From: Halobium salinum
Lineage (GTDB): Archaea > Halobacteriota > Halobacteria > Halobacteriales > Haloferacaceae
DNA: 64,000 nucleotides
Direction: 5' to 3'
NCBI RefSeq assembly: GCF_026586625.1
Contig: NZ_JAODIW010000008.1
Coordinates: forward strand, 839,793-903,792
The notes beneath the pieces are model-generated. The model was not told where the DNA came from and searched no databases. It saw only the letters and a list, made by a program, of their open reading frames with translations. A program made the position numbers and the translations under genes. This document shows positions 17,624 to 26,417 of the stretch, piece by piece (the stretch's first letter is position 1; every line of letters starts with the position of its first letter).

Positions 17624-18066
17624 CCGACCGACGGCGCCGGACGGCGCCGAGCGGCCGGCGAGACGCACCGACGTCAAGACGGCCGGGTTCGAGAGGTTCT
17701 CCGGCGGACGAATACATATTAGATGCGTTCGCCCTCGACCATAACACAACAACGGGTCACTCTTAGGTACGATACTGTTCTCCGTCGAATCGCTTGGCAC
17801 GCGAACGGGCGGCACGCGCGGGCGGGGGTTCGACACACCACACCACTGGGACGACGGACCACGCACCTAGCACACCACCGCGGACACACCGACACACCAC
17901 CGCGGCGCCACCGTTTTCTCGAGAGTCGAGCCGACGAGCGCCGGCATCGCTCGCCCCGGTGGTCTTCGACGCCCATCGACGGTCCGAGCCGTCGCATCGG
18001 GAGTCGCCCCCTCTTGTGGCCTGCTGGAACCGTCACCTACTGGTTCCGTCCGGCCCACGCCCGGGT
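17624..18066. other. Gene-poor 443-base spacer before the threonine synthase-like gene
   Basis: No reading frame here looks coding. An A+T-rich box (aatacatatta, about 17711-17721) is the strongest promoter-like signal but lies some 345 bases before the next ATG. The middle part (about 17832-17910) is unusually rich in CAC/ACC, with repeated caccaccgcgg. A long leader or a small RNA is possible. Confidence 0.4.
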
Positions 18067-19176
18067 ATGCCCGCGAGTCTCGTCTGTCCCGACTGTGGCG
18101 CCACCTACGACGACCGCTGGCGCTGTTCCTGTGGTGCCCCGCTCGAGTTCGCCGACCCGCCACGACCCGCCCCGACCGGCGAGGAAGGCTCGGCGTCGGC
18201 TCCCGGCCCCTTCGACGCCCGCGCGGGGCTCTGGTCGTTCGATGCGTTTCTCCCGGTCGGCGCCGACCCGGCCGACCGCGTCACGCTCGGCGAGGGGCTG
18301 ACCCCGCTCGTCGACGCCCCGGACTGGGACGCGACGTTCAAACTGGAGTACGTCTTCCCGACGGGGAGTTTCAAGGACCGCGGCGCGACGACGACGCTCA
18401 CGCGGGCGAGCGAACTCGGCGTGGAGCGCGTCGTCGAAGACTCCTCCGGCAACGCCGGCGCAGCGGTCGCGACCTACGCCGCACGGGCCGGTATCGACGC
18501 CGAGATATACGTCCCCGCGGGGGTCAAGGACTCGAAGCTCCGGGCCATCGAACGCGCCGGGGCGACACCCGTCCGCGTCGAGGGGTCCCGCGAGGACGTG
18601 ACCGACGCCTGCCTCGACGCCGTCCGCGAGGGCGATGCGTGGTACGCCAGCCACGCGTGGAACCCCGCGTTCTTCGCCGGAACGGCGACGGTCGCCTACG
18701 AGGTCGCCCTCCAGCGGGACTGGTCCGTCCCGGACGCGGTCGTCACGCCGCTCGGCCACGGGACGCTCTTCCTCGGCGCCTATCGCGGGTTCCGCGCGCT
18801 GTACGAGGCGGGGTGGACCGACTCGATGCCGAGGCTGCTCGGCGCGCAGGCGGCGGGGTACGCCCCCATCGCGGCCGAACTCCACGGCGAGGCGGCCGCC
18901 GACGGCGACAACGACGCCGCCGACGGCATCCGGATTCGCGACCCGGTCCAGCGGGAGGCGATTCTGGAGGCGGTCGAGGACACCGACGGCGACGCAATCG
19001 CCCTCGGGAGCCACGCAGTGGAGGCCGAACTCGACCGGCTCCACCGGGCGGGGTTCTACACCGAACCGACCTGTGCGGTCGCGCCGGCGGCGCTCCGCGA
19101 GTACCGCGAGCGCGGCGTGCTCGACGAGTCGGACGACGTGGTCGTCCCGCTCACGGGGAGCGGGCTGAAGGGGTAG
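18067..19176 (+). CDS. thrC: Threonine synthase-like PLP enzyme
   Basis: The enzyme family converts O-phosphohomoserine to threonine with pyridoxal phosphate. The 369-residue protein opens with a zinc-ribbon-like segment (CPDCGATY and CSCG). The PLP lysine lies in PTGSFKDRGA, the phosphate-contacting SSGNAGAAVA follows, and the C-terminal glycine loop is GSGLKG. The start is at the zinc ribbon; the long in-frame upstream stretch is histidine/threonine-rich and non-family. Haloarchaea often have several thrC paralogues, so it may be a divergent member. Confidence 0.8.
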   Translation: MPASLVCPDCGATYDDRWRCSCGAPLEFADPPRPAPTGEEGSASAPGPFDARAGLWSFDAFLPVGADPADRVTLGEGLTPLVDAPDWDATFKLEYVFPTGSFKDRGATTTLTRASELGVERVVEDSSGNAGAAVATYAARAGIDAEIYVPAGVKDSKLRAIERAGATPVRVEGSREDVTDACLDAVREGDAWYASHAWNPAFFAGTATVAYEVALQRDWSVPDAVVTPLGHGTLFLGAYRGFRALYEAGWTDSMPRLLGAQAAGYAPIAAELHGEAAADGDNDAADGIRIRDPVQREAILEAVEDTDGDAIALGSHAVEAELDRLHRAGFYTEPTCAVAPAALREYRERGVLDESDDVVVPLTGSGLKG

Positions 19177-19276
19177 CGGGAGTAGGGTAGTCACTGAGAC
19201 CGTGGAGAAAGGATGGATGGGAAGGAAACCGCAGGACGGCTGGCACCGCCGCCGGTCGGGCAGGTCGCCGCCCGAC

Positions 19277-19495
19277 TCACCGGGCGTCGTCGAGGGTGAC
19301 GAAGTCCCCCTCGGCCGCGGTAATCCACGTGGTCAACATCTGTTCCTCGTCGGCGTTGCGGGGGTAGAACGTGCACTGGTCGTCGCCGAGGTCCGTCGAC
19401 TCCAGGACGAACTCGACGTCGAACACCGGCCACCGGTTCAGGCCGTCACGGTACGCACCAGTCGTGTCGACCCCACTATTGTCGGACGTGCTCAT
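19277..19495 (-). CDS. DUF7511-like small acidic protein
   Basis: The 72-residue soluble protein ends with CTFYPRNADEEQMLTTWITA and FVTLDDAR. This matches my recollection of the haloarchaeal DUF7511 pattern (C-x-x-YP ... TTWI ... V-x-L). The function is unknown. It is isolated between the threonine synthase-like gene and tiaS. Confidence 0.7.
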   Translation of the reverse strand: MSTSDNSGVDTTGAYRDGLNRWPVFDVEFVLESTDLGDDQCTFYPRNADEEQMLTTWITAAEGDFVTLDDAR

Positions 19496-19669
19496 GGTAG
19501 ATCACTCCGGCCACCCACTGTCGAGGCCGGCTTCACGGATAGTCCGAAGCGTTCTCACCCCTTTGCTATGCGTTCTCTAACGGAACGCTGGCACTGCCTT
19601 TCGAACGTATAGGCCCCCCATTCTCCGGTTATTCGGACGTTAACGGGTGGACGTCGCCGTCGTCCGCGC

Positions 19670-20977
19670 CTATCGCTCGGGGTGAGTCGGCCCGTCGAAC
19701 CCCCCGCGGACGAGCGGCTTCGCGACGTGACGCCGGGCACAGGGGGGCACCTCGTACCAGCCGAGGTCGAGGTCGCGCTCGACGGGGCGGTCGACCTTCC
19801 CCGACGCCGCCGTCCCGCAGTCGCGACAGCGGTACCCCTGATTTCGCCCGGCGCTTCCCATCGCCCGCCCACAGTCCGGACAGGTCGGCGTCGCCGGCTC
19901 GGTTCGAACGAGTTCCCGGACGGCGAACTTCTCCAGTTTGAGCGTCCCGTCTCCGACCTCGCCACAGACGAGGAGGCGGTCGCCGGGGCGGAGCGCTCGG
20001 ACTCGGTCGCGGAACCGTTTGGTGGGCTCGAAGGCGACGCAGTCGAGTTCGGGACCGGGCGCGTCGCCGTCGCCCCCCACCGGTCGCACCGACACGAACA
20101 CGTGTCCCCCGCGGCGGGTCTCGGGGTCGCTCGCGACGACCCCCGTGACGCGATAGGCGCGACCGTCGCGAAGCTCCTCGAACCCGACGCGGTCGTCGAC
20201 GACCGCCTCCCGGAGGTGGGCGTCGGTGCCCTGGTTCGTCCGGAACAGCGAGACCCGTTCGACGGACTCCGAGTCGATTGCGTCGGCGACGGCACGAACC
20301 GAACGGGAGTCGTCACCCCGGATTCCGTAGAGAATCGGCCCCGGTGCGTTCGGGACGCAGACGGTCTCCCCCTCGACGCGGTCGACGGTGTCCCACACCG
20401 CCGGATATCCGGTCTCGGCGGCCGCGAACACCGACTCGTCGTCGACCTCGCGTGGGGTTCCACACCGGGTGAAGTCGCGGTAGGCGACGAACTCGTAGGT
20501 CCAGTCCGCGAAGGCGGCGTCGGCGCCGACCGCGGCGAGCGCGCCGATGCGGCCCCGGCCACCGGCCCAGCCGCGGTGGCGATAGCCGTGTGTCTCGGCG
20601 AGGGCCACGGCGCCGTCGGTCGTGTGGAAGTCGCGGACGGCGTCGCGGGCGAAGTCGGCGACGGCGGCGGGAACGTCGTCGGGACCGCCGGGGGCGACGA
20701 CGACTCCGGGGCTGGTCCGCGGGTCCTCGACCTCGGCGAGCGGGTCGAGTTCGGCGCAGGCGAGGTCGAAGGCGGCCTCGGGGGCCAGGTCGACGTGGAG
20801 GGCGAGGGCGGCGTTGCCCCGGGTCTTCTGCTCGACGGCGGGGTTGAGCCGGACGAGCAGTCGGTCGTGGACCGCCCCGTTCCGGGCTTCGACCGCCTCG
20901 GCGATGCGCGCGGCGAGGTACGTCGTACACATCCCCCGCTCGCGCGAGTCGGTGTCGTCGAGGCCGATGAGCGTCAC
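19670..20977 (-). CDS. tiaS: tRNA(Ile2) 2-agmatinylcytidine synthetase
   Basis: TiaS attaches agmatine to C34 of the CAU-anticodon tRNA-Ile so that it reads AUA. The protein (435 residues) begins with the family hallmark IGLDDTDSRERGMCTTYLA. It carries an OB-fold-like segment (YRVTGVVASDPETRRGGHVF) and a C-terminal zinc ribbon (CPDCGRAM ... CRDCG). The GTG start is preferred over the TTG nine codons upstream because the family begins immediately before this motif. A TATA-like gaaaac also lies about 30 bases upstream. Confidence 0.93.
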   Translation of the reverse strand: MTLIGLDDTDSRERGMCTTYLAARIAEAVEARNGAVHDRLLVRLNPAVEQKTRGNAALALHVDLAPEAAFDLACAELDPLAEVEDPRTSPGVVVAPGGPDDVPAAVADFARDAVRDFHTTDGAVALAETHGYRHRGWAGGRGRIGALAAVGADAAFADWTYEFVAYRDFTRCGTPREVDDESVFAAAETGYPAVWDTVDRVEGETVCVPNAPGPILYGIRGDDSRSVRAVADAIDSESVERVSLFRTNQGTDAHLREAVVDDRVGFEELRDGRAYRVTGVVASDPETRRGGHVFVSVRPVGGDGDAPGPELDCVAFEPTKRFRDRVRALRPGDRLLVCGEVGDGTLKLEKFAVRELVRTEPATPTCPDCGRAMGSAGRNQGYRCRDCGTAASGKVDRPVERDLDLGWYEVPPCARRHVAKPLVRGGFDGPTHPER

Positions 20978-21167
20978 GTCCCCCACTCGACGGTCGTCGG
21001 GCAAGGCGTTTTCGCGTCGACTCGGGGAGCCTCCGGGCCTTCACGACCCCGCCAAAGCCGGCGATTTCGAATATATAACTCCTCCGACCATCTACGGAGT
21101 GAATCGGGGGACGTAGCGGGGGGCGTGGACGAAACGGTTATGTGTCGGGAATCGCTTATTACCCCCT

Positions 21168-22139
21168 ATGTCGCGGTCCGCACTGGTGGGTAACGTCACC
21201 GCGATGCTCGAGGACGCCGGGTTCATGGTGAGCGAACGCGCCACCGTCCGACCCAAGAGCTTCGACCTCGCCGCCCGGCGTGGAGAGGACCTGCTGCTAC
21301 TGAAGGTACTCGGCAACGTCGACGCCTTCGACGGCGTCACCGGCGCCGAGATGCGGCGGCTCGGCTCGTATCTCTCGGCGACGCCGCTCGTCGTCGGGCT
21401 GCGTACGCGCGACGAGGAGCTCAAACCGGGCGTCGTCTACTTCCGCCACGGCGTCCCGGTGTTGAACCCGGACACGGCGCTCGACCTGTTCGTCGAGGAG
21501 GTGCCGCCGCTCATCTACGCGGCGCCGGGCGGCCTCTACGTGAACATCGACGGCGACCTGCTCGCCGACGAGCGCGAACGCCGGGATTGGAGCCTCGGTC
21601 GTCTCGCGACCGAACTCGGCGTCTCGCGCCGGACGGTGTCGAAGTACGAGGACGGGATGAACGCCTCCATCGAGGTGGCCATCCAGCTCGAGGAGGTGTT
21701 CGACCAGCCGTTCTCCTCGCCGGTCGAGGTGCTGGACGGCGCCGAGGCGGTCAGGGACGCCGACCCGACGCCCGAGGACCCCGAACCCGAGGACGACGAC
21801 GCCCACGTCGTCACCGTGCTCACCCGCGCCGGGTTCACCGTCCACCCGACGGCCCGCGCCCCCTTCAAGGCGGTCAGCGAGGACGACGACGGTCGCGAGG
21901 TGAACGTCCTCACCGGCCACTCGCCGTTCACCCGGAGCGCCGAGAAGCGCGCCCGCATCATGTCCTCCATCGGCGAGGTCACGCGCACGCGTTCGGTGTA
22001 CTTCACCGAGGAGACCTCGAAGCGCGAATCCGTCGAGGGGACTGCGCTCGTCTCCTGTGAGGAGCTCGCCGAGGTCGACGACCCGGACGTCATCCGCGAC
22101 CTCATCCGCGAGCGCACCCGCGAGCCCGCCGAGTCGTAA
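21168..22139 (+). CDS. HTH-type (Cro/CI-like) transcriptional regulator, archaeal family
   Basis: The 323-residue protein has an N-terminal nuclease/RecB-like fold segment ([18 protein letters not shown] ... [17 protein letters not shown]). A helix-turn-helix follows at about 133-158 ([24 protein letters not shown]), then a second copy of the first domain ([21 protein letters not shown]). This duplicated layout is typical of the widespread archaeal putative HTH-type regulator family. Its targets are unknown. A TATA-like ggttatg lies 27 bases before the ATG, suggesting a leaderless transcript. It is divergent from tiaS. Confidence 0.88.
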   Translation: MSRSALVGNVTAMLEDAGFMVSERATVRPKSFDLAARRGEDLLLLKVLGNVDAFDGVTGAEMRRLGSYLSATPLVVGLRTRDEELKPGVVYFRHGVPVLNPDTALDLFVEEVPPLIYAAPGGLYVNIDGDLLADERERRDWSLGRLATELGVSRRTVSKYEDGMNASIEVAIQLEEVFDQPFSSPVEVLDGAEAVRDADPTPEDPEPEDDDAHVVTVLTRAGFTVHPTARAPFKAVSEDDDGREVNVLTGHSPFTRSAEKRARIMSSIGEVTRTRSVYFTEETSKRESVEGTALVSCEELAEVDDPDVIRDLIRERTREPAES

Positions 22140-22267
22140 CGCCGGCGCCTCTCGCCCGAGGCGGCGGCCGCGTCGTCCCGGACCGACGCCGACCCCCGGC
22201 CGGCTGACCGGTCCCGCCGCTGGCCCGTCGAATCACGTTCTTCGTCTTCGGACGCCTACTGAGCGGT

Positions 22268-22621
22268 ATGCAGGGGAGTTCGCAGTGGGAGAGGGGCACG
22301 ACGGTGACGGTTTCGACGCTGCGGGACGCCGTGGCCGCGGCCGTCGCAGAGTGGCCCGGCGTCACGACGAAGCGCACGTTCGGCTGTCCCGCCTTTCTCG
22401 CGCGGGGCGAGGTGTTCGCGCTCGTGAGCGAGCAGGGGCTCACGCTCACGCGACTCGACGCCGACGACCGTCGTCTGCTCGCCGAGACCCGAGACGCCCG
22501 ACCGTTCCGCGCGAGCGGGCTCGAGTTCGGACGCTGGGTGACCGTCCCGGTCGAATCCGGCGATTTGGAGGGGATACAGGTCCTACTCAGAGCGAGCTAC
22601 GAGGCGACGCTCCGGGAGTGA
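22268..22621 (+). CDS. MmcQ/YjbR or TfoX-N-like small protein
   Basis: The 117-residue protein has the pattern RTFGCPAFLARGEVFALVSEQGLTL, followed by FRASGLEFGRWVTVPV and a final helix with SYEATL. This resembles the TfoX-N/MmcQ-YjbR fold, whose members have no clear biochemical role. It is preceded by about 130 bases of spacer and followed by a convergent glutaredoxin gene. Confidence 0.6.
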   Translation: MQGSSQWERGTTVTVSTLRDAVAAAVAEWPGVTTKRTFGCPAFLARGEVFALVSEQGLTLTRLDADDRRLLAETRDARPFRASGLEFGRWVTVPVESGDLEGIQVLLRASYEATLRE

Positions 22622-22667
22622 GTCAGAAGGTGGAAGCTTCGGAGCGGTCCAGTCGAGTCGGCCGAAC

Positions 22668-22934
22668 TCAGGCCGCCGCGCCGTCACCGTAGGTCTGTTC
22701 GAGGTAGTCGACGATGTCGTCGCTCTCGGGCATCCCCTCGACGCCGTGCTCGGGGTCGACGAGCACCGGGACGCCCGTCTGGCCGCTGACCTCCTCGACC
22801 TCGGTCCGCTCGCCGTGCGAGCGTGGAACCTCGTGGGAGACGTACTCCAGACCGAGTTCGTCCAGCTTGCTCTTCACCTTCGCGCAGTACGGACAGCCGG
22901 GCAGGTCGTAGAGTTCGATCGACGTGGACGTCAT
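22668..22934 (-). CDS. Glutaredoxin-like protein
   Basis: The 88-residue thioredoxin-fold protein has the CPYC redox site (Cys14-Cys17) in LYDLPGCPYCAKVKSKLDELG. The cis-proline motif GVPVLVD and the helix SDDIVDYLEQTYG close the fold. It is expected to reduce disulfides in the cytoplasm. Its length and motifs are standard. Confidence 0.92.
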   Translation of the reverse strand: MTSTSIELYDLPGCPYCAKVKSKLDELGLEYVSHEVPRSHGERTEVEEVSGQTGVPVLVDPEHGVEGMPESDDIVDYLEQTYGDGAAA

Positions 22935-23076
22935 CGGGTCGGGAGTAGTCGACCCAACGTAATGAACGCGATGGTGGTGTGTGGCGCGAACACCCGGTCG
23001 TGGCCGTCGACGGGTCGGTCGTGGCGCCGGGGTGGACCGGTCGCTCCGGAGAACTCGTCCCCCGAGAACGACCCCC

Positions 23077-23619
23077 TCAGTCGGCGCCGGACCGACTCCG
23101 CACGGGCGACTCAGCGGGGCGACTCGTCAGCGTCGCGACAAGTCCGCCGAGCACCGCAGCCGCGACGAACGTCCCGAGCGCTGGGACGAGGGGCGCCGTC
23201 GGGGAGCGCTGGAGGACCAGCACCGCGAGTAGCGCCGCGATGGCCGCGAGCAACCGGGGCGTGGGGTCCGCCGCGTCGTTCGCCCGCGCCCGTTCGAGAC
23301 CGAACCCGACCGCGGCGGGGACGACGAGAAACAGGAGCGGTCCGAGCGCACCGAAGCCGGCGGCGCTCGCGCCGACGCCGGCGCCGACGAGGAGCGCGAC
23401 CGGAGTCGCCGTCCGTCGGAGCGCCGCGCCGTCGACGCCGAGTCGGACCGCGAGGGGACCGGCGAGTGGGCGCAAGAGCGCGCGACAGGTGAGGGCGACG
23501 ACGGCGCCGACGGCGAGACCAATCGCGACTGTGACGGCGAACCGGGAGACGACGTCAAGCGGTATCCACGCCCCGACGAACCACCAGTCGGGACCGGATT
23601 CGAGTTGGAGGGGCGACAT
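23077..23619 (-). CDS. Multi-helix membrane protein, unknown function
   Basis: The 180-residue protein is alanine/leucine/valine-rich with about five membrane helices, and its C-terminus is arginine/serine-rich. The start MSPLQLESGPDWWF is chosen because an A+T-poor, arginine-rich stretch upstream does not look coding and a TATA-like agttatg lies about 27 bases before it. A longer TTG-started version beginning at 23853 is possible. The family is not recognised. Confidence 0.6.
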   Translation of the reverse strand: MSPLQLESGPDWWFVGAWIPLDVVSRFAVTVAIGLAVGAVVALTCRALLRPLAGPLAVRLGVDGAALRRTATPVALLVGAGVGASAAGFGALGPLLFLVVPAAVGFGLERARANDAADPTPRLLAAIAALLAVLVLQRSPTAPLVPALGTFVAAAVLGGLVATLTSRPAESPVRSRSGAD

Positions 23620-23991
23620 CTCGACTACGAGGGTGACCTCTCGGCACATAACTGTTCGGGAGGTGACCGGAAGGGGAGTTGGCTGGAAGAGATGACCGAC
23701 GGGCCGTCCGTCGGTCACCGAGCGTGTCGCTCGGCCGGTCGAGAATCGGGAGGGGGAGAGGGAGGGTTCTCCGACGAGGGAGGTCGCCGGGAACTGAAAC
23801 GCGGTCCGGTCACCGTCCGACCCAGGTCCGGCGGCGAACCGCATCTGAACCAACGGGAGCGACCCTCATAGTTAATCCGTATTTAAATCAGCCCGATACG
23901 ACGGGTAGGATACACCCTCCGAGCCCGCCGAGGCCGTACATCGCCACGTCTCGTCGGTATCGAGGAGTCGTCCCGGTCGAGGGACAGGGGG
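23620..23991. other. Spacer with a strong unassigned promoter-like box
   Basis: This 372-base region holds ttaatccgtatttaaatc near 23872-23889, a very A+T-rich palindromic-looking box for this genome. On the minus strand it could drive transcription starting near 23856 toward the membrane protein gene. I see no convincing gene in the region itself. Confidence 0.4.
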
Positions 23992-24246
23992 TTACGACTT
24001 CTCGACGTACCGGACCAGGGCCTTCCCGACCGCACCGACGAGCATGAGGAACGATCCGACGATGAAGGTGTAGATATCGAGTCGCGTCACCGACTCGAAC
24101 AGGAACAGGACGCTCCCGACGAAGAACAGAACGTTGCCGAGGATACCGAGGCTCAGGTGTATCCACTCGTACTCTTGGACGAGTACTCTCAACGCGCTCG
24201 CGTGGCTGTTCGAGGACTTGTCACTTCTCTGGACGTTCTCGGGCAT
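23992..24246 (-). CDS. YrhK-like two-helix membrane protein
   Basis: The 84-residue protein has two hydrophobic helices: ILGNVLFFVGSVLFLF (about 33-48) and FIVGSFLMLVGAVGKAL (about 60-76). The pattern of tryptophan/isoleucine, glycine and FxxGS between them resembles YrhK domains. The start MPENVQRSDK is tentative; a longer GTG-started form adds 37 residues that look less coding. The function is unknown. The gene ends about 150 bases from tRNA-Gly on the same strand. Confidence 0.55.
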   Translation of the reverse strand: MPENVQRSDKSSNSHASALRVLVQEYEWIHLSLGILGNVLFFVGSVLFLFESVTRLDIYTFIVGSFLMLVGAVGKALVRYVEKS

Positions 24247-24396
24247 AGTATCTGGAACGTTCGCGGGTCGCCCCGGTACCGACTCGTCGGTCGGGTCGGG
24301 GCTCGGAACCGTTTCGAACGAAGAAGGGCGGCCGAATAAGCGTTCAGGCCACCGCACGGTGCGGTCGCTCCGGGGTCGGTGGCAGCGTTAAGAGAG

Positions 24397-24467
24397 TGCG
24401 CCGGCCGGGAGTCGAACCCGGGCTATTGGCTTGGGAAGCCAATGTCCTACCACTGGACCACCGGCGC
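24397..24467 (-). tRNA. tRNA-Gly (anticodon CCC)
   Basis: The minus strand gives a complete 71-base cloverleaf. The acceptor GCGCCGG pairs with CCGGCGC, with discriminator A. The anticodon stem TTGGC/GCCAA encloses TTCCCAA, giving anticodon CCC for glycine codon GGG. The T-arm GGTTCGACTCC is standard. No intron is seen and CCA is not encoded. Confidence 0.95.
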
Positions 24468-24778
24468 TCGTTTCAGTCGCGCCGTACCCCCGTTCGCGTC
24501 GTCCACGGGGACACCGGCGCTCGAATCGGCGTACCACCACGTACCCCACCCGCTCACTTCAACGTGCCGCTTCCCTCCGGCGAAGAGCGCGCGAGTCGTA
24601 CCGGAACGGAGGGTAAATCTCCGCCTACGAGGGTGTTCTCGGCCGAGTAGGGTGCAACTGACAGAAGTCCCACGACGTACTGAAGGCGTTGCTAACGGGT
24701 GGAACGTCGGGTGGACGAACGTCCACCGTCCGGCGACGACGCGTGCCTATTTGTTCGAGGCGGTTCTACCAGCGTTCG
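24468..24778. other. Spacer between tRNA-Gly and nadE
   Basis: No gene is visible in these 311 bases. An 11-base copy of the tRNA 5' end (accggcgctcg) recurs near 24513. The nadE promoter (cctatttg, 24746-24753) lies at the right end. Confidence 0.5.
24746..24753 (+). promoter_or_regulatory. TATA-like box of nadE
   Basis: The sequence cctatttg is centred about 29 bases before the nadE ATG, which fits a leaderless transcript and supports the chosen start. Confidence 0.5.
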
Positions 24779-25627
24779 ATGAGCGTGGACACGGACGCGG
24801 ACTTCTCCGTTCTCGACGACGACGCACCGCTCGACCTCCGACTCTCCGCCGAGGAGCTGGGGCGACACCACGAGCACATCGTGTCGTTCGTCCGCGAGAC
24901 GGTCGAGAGCGCCGGCGCCGACGGGGCCGTGCTCGGCCTCTCGGGCGGTATCGACTCGACGACGACGGCGTACCTCACCGTCGAAGCACTGGGGACGGAG
25001 GGGCTGCACGGACTCGTGATGCCGAGCGCCGTCAACAGCGAGGAGAACATGAGCGACGCCGAGCGCGTCGCCGAGGAGTTGGGCATCGAGTACGACGTGA
25101 TCGAGATCGGCCCTATCGCCGACGCGTTCGCCGAGGCGATGCCCGAGGCGGCCGAGGACACCGAGGCGCTCGGGAACGTGTACGTCCGGACGCGAGCGGT
25201 GCTCAACTACTTCGCCGCGAACCACGAGAACCGCATCGTGCTCGGCACCGGCAACCGGAGCGAGGCGATGACCGGCTACTACACGAAGTACGGCGACGGC
25301 GCCGTCGACTGTCACCCCATCGGCAACCTCTACAAGCAGCAGGTGCGCCAGCTCGCCGCCCACGTCGGCGTCCCCGAGGACCTCGTGATGAAGACCCCCT
25401 CCGCCGAGATGTGGGAGGGCCAGACCGACGAGGGGGAGATGGGCGTCGGCTACGACCACGTGGACGCGATACTCGCGCTCCACGTCGACGGACCGCTGTC
25501 GAAGTCGGCGACGGTCCGCGCCCTCGACGGCGTCACCGAGGCGCAGGTCGAACGCGTGGTCGAGCTGGTCGAACGCAGCGAGCACAAGCGCGCGATGCCG
25601 CCTGCGCCGTCCGAACTGCGGGTGTAG
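24779..25627 (+). CDS. nadE: NAD+ synthetase (ammonia-type)
   Basis: NadE amidates nicotinic acid adenine dinucleotide using ATP in the last step of NAD synthesis. The 282-residue protein carries the pyrophosphatase loop SGGIDS (55-60), the deamido-NAD region VLGTGNRSEAMTGYYTKYGDGA (seen in two parts), and LYKQQVRQLA. It lacks a glutaminase domain, so it should use free ammonia. The 30-residue in-frame upstream extension is rejected because it is arginine-rich and lies upstream of the predicted transcription start. Confidence 0.95.
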   Translation: MSVDTDADFSVLDDDAPLDLRLSAEELGRHHEHIVSFVRETVESAGADGAVLGLSGGIDSTTTAYLTVEALGTEGLHGLVMPSAVNSEENMSDAERVAEELGIEYDVIEIGPIADAFAEAMPEAAEDTEALGNVYVRTRAVLNYFAANHENRIVLGTGNRSEAMTGYYTKYGDGAVDCHPIGNLYKQQVRQLAAHVGVPEDLVMKTPSAEMWEGQTDEGEMGVGYDHVDAILALHVDGPLSKSATVRALDGVTEAQVERVVELVERSEHKRAMPPAPSELRV

Positions 25628-25650
25628 GCCGGGGCCGAAATGGGATGGCG

Positions 25651-26358
25651 CTACTCCCCGCCCGACCGGTCCGCCGCGATGTCGTCGGCGTAGCGCTCGA
25701 CGAGCGTCGCGAACGCGGCCGCCTCCGCCTGCTCGCGTCTCGCCTGTGAACGCGGGTCCCGCAGTAACTCCTTCACCGCGGTCAGCGCGTCGGCTCTGTT
25801 GGCGGCGACCTCCTCGGCCACCTCGCGGGGGTCGGAGACGACCCGGGAGACCAGTCCGAGGCGCTTCGCCTCGTCGGCGGCGACGACCCGTCCGGAGAGT
25901 GCGAGGTCCATCGCGTCGCCCTCGCCGAGGACGCGCGGGAGGCGGACGGTGCCGCCCCACGCGCCGAAGAGACCGAACCTGACGCCGGGTTCGGCGAAGG
26001 TGGCGTCGGGGGTCGCGACCCGCACGTCGCAGGCGAGTGCGAGTTCGACGCCGCCGCCGCGGGCCGCTCCGTCGATTCCGGCGACGACGACCGGCTCGGC
26101 GGACTCGACGGCGTTCGCCACCCGCTGGCCGTGGCGGGCGAACTCGCGGGCCTCGTCGCGGGAGAGGTCGGCGACGGTGTCGAGGTCGGCGCCGGCACAG
26201 AAGGCGTCGCCGTCGCCGTGGAGGTAGACGACCGGCTCGTCGGCGTCGGTGACCGCTTCCTCCAGGTCGTCGAGGTCGGCGGGGCGAAGCGCGTTGCGCC
26301 GGGCGGGGCGGTCGAGGGTGACGACGCGGACCGACCCGGCCGCCGTCGTGCGAACCAT
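25651..26358 (-). CDS. Enoyl-CoA hydratase/isomerase family protein
   Basis: The 235-residue crotonase-fold protein has an oxyanion-hole pattern (GDGDAFCAGADLD, and AARGGGVELALACDVRVA). The conserved glutamate in GGGVEL is present, as is AEPGVRFGLFGAWGGTVRL. It is expected to hydrate or isomerise enoyl-CoA thioesters. It is slightly shorter than typical members, with a short C-terminal helical region. No other fatty-acid gene is adjacent, so the substrate is open. Confidence 0.88.
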   Translation of the reverse strand: MVRTTAAGSVRVVTLDRPARRNALRPADLDDLEEAVTDADEPVVYLHGDGDAFCAGADLDTVADLSRDEAREFARHGQRVANAVESAEPVVVAGIDGAARGGGVELALACDVRVATPDATFAEPGVRFGLFGAWGGTVRLPRVLGEGDAMDLALSGRVVAADEAKRLGLVSRVVSDPREVAEEVAANRADALTAVKELLRDPRSQARREQAEAAAFATLVERYADDIAADRSGGE

Positions 26359-26417
26359 GGCGGGTCGTCGCTTCGGTTTCCAAAGGTCTTTGCCCTTGCC
26401 GTCGCTAGAGCGACGTA

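Noticed and set aside
17723-18301. 192-residue plus-strand frame overlapping the start of the threonine synthase-like gene
   Set aside because: It is arginine/histidine-rich without domain and runs out of frame into the real gene, which has a zinc ribbon and PLP motifs.
23620-23853. 78-residue N-terminal extension of the membrane protein, starting at TTG 23853
   Set aside because: Its composition is arginine/proline/serine-rich and unlike the acidic or hydrophobic coding pattern; a closer promoter-like element fits the shorter start.
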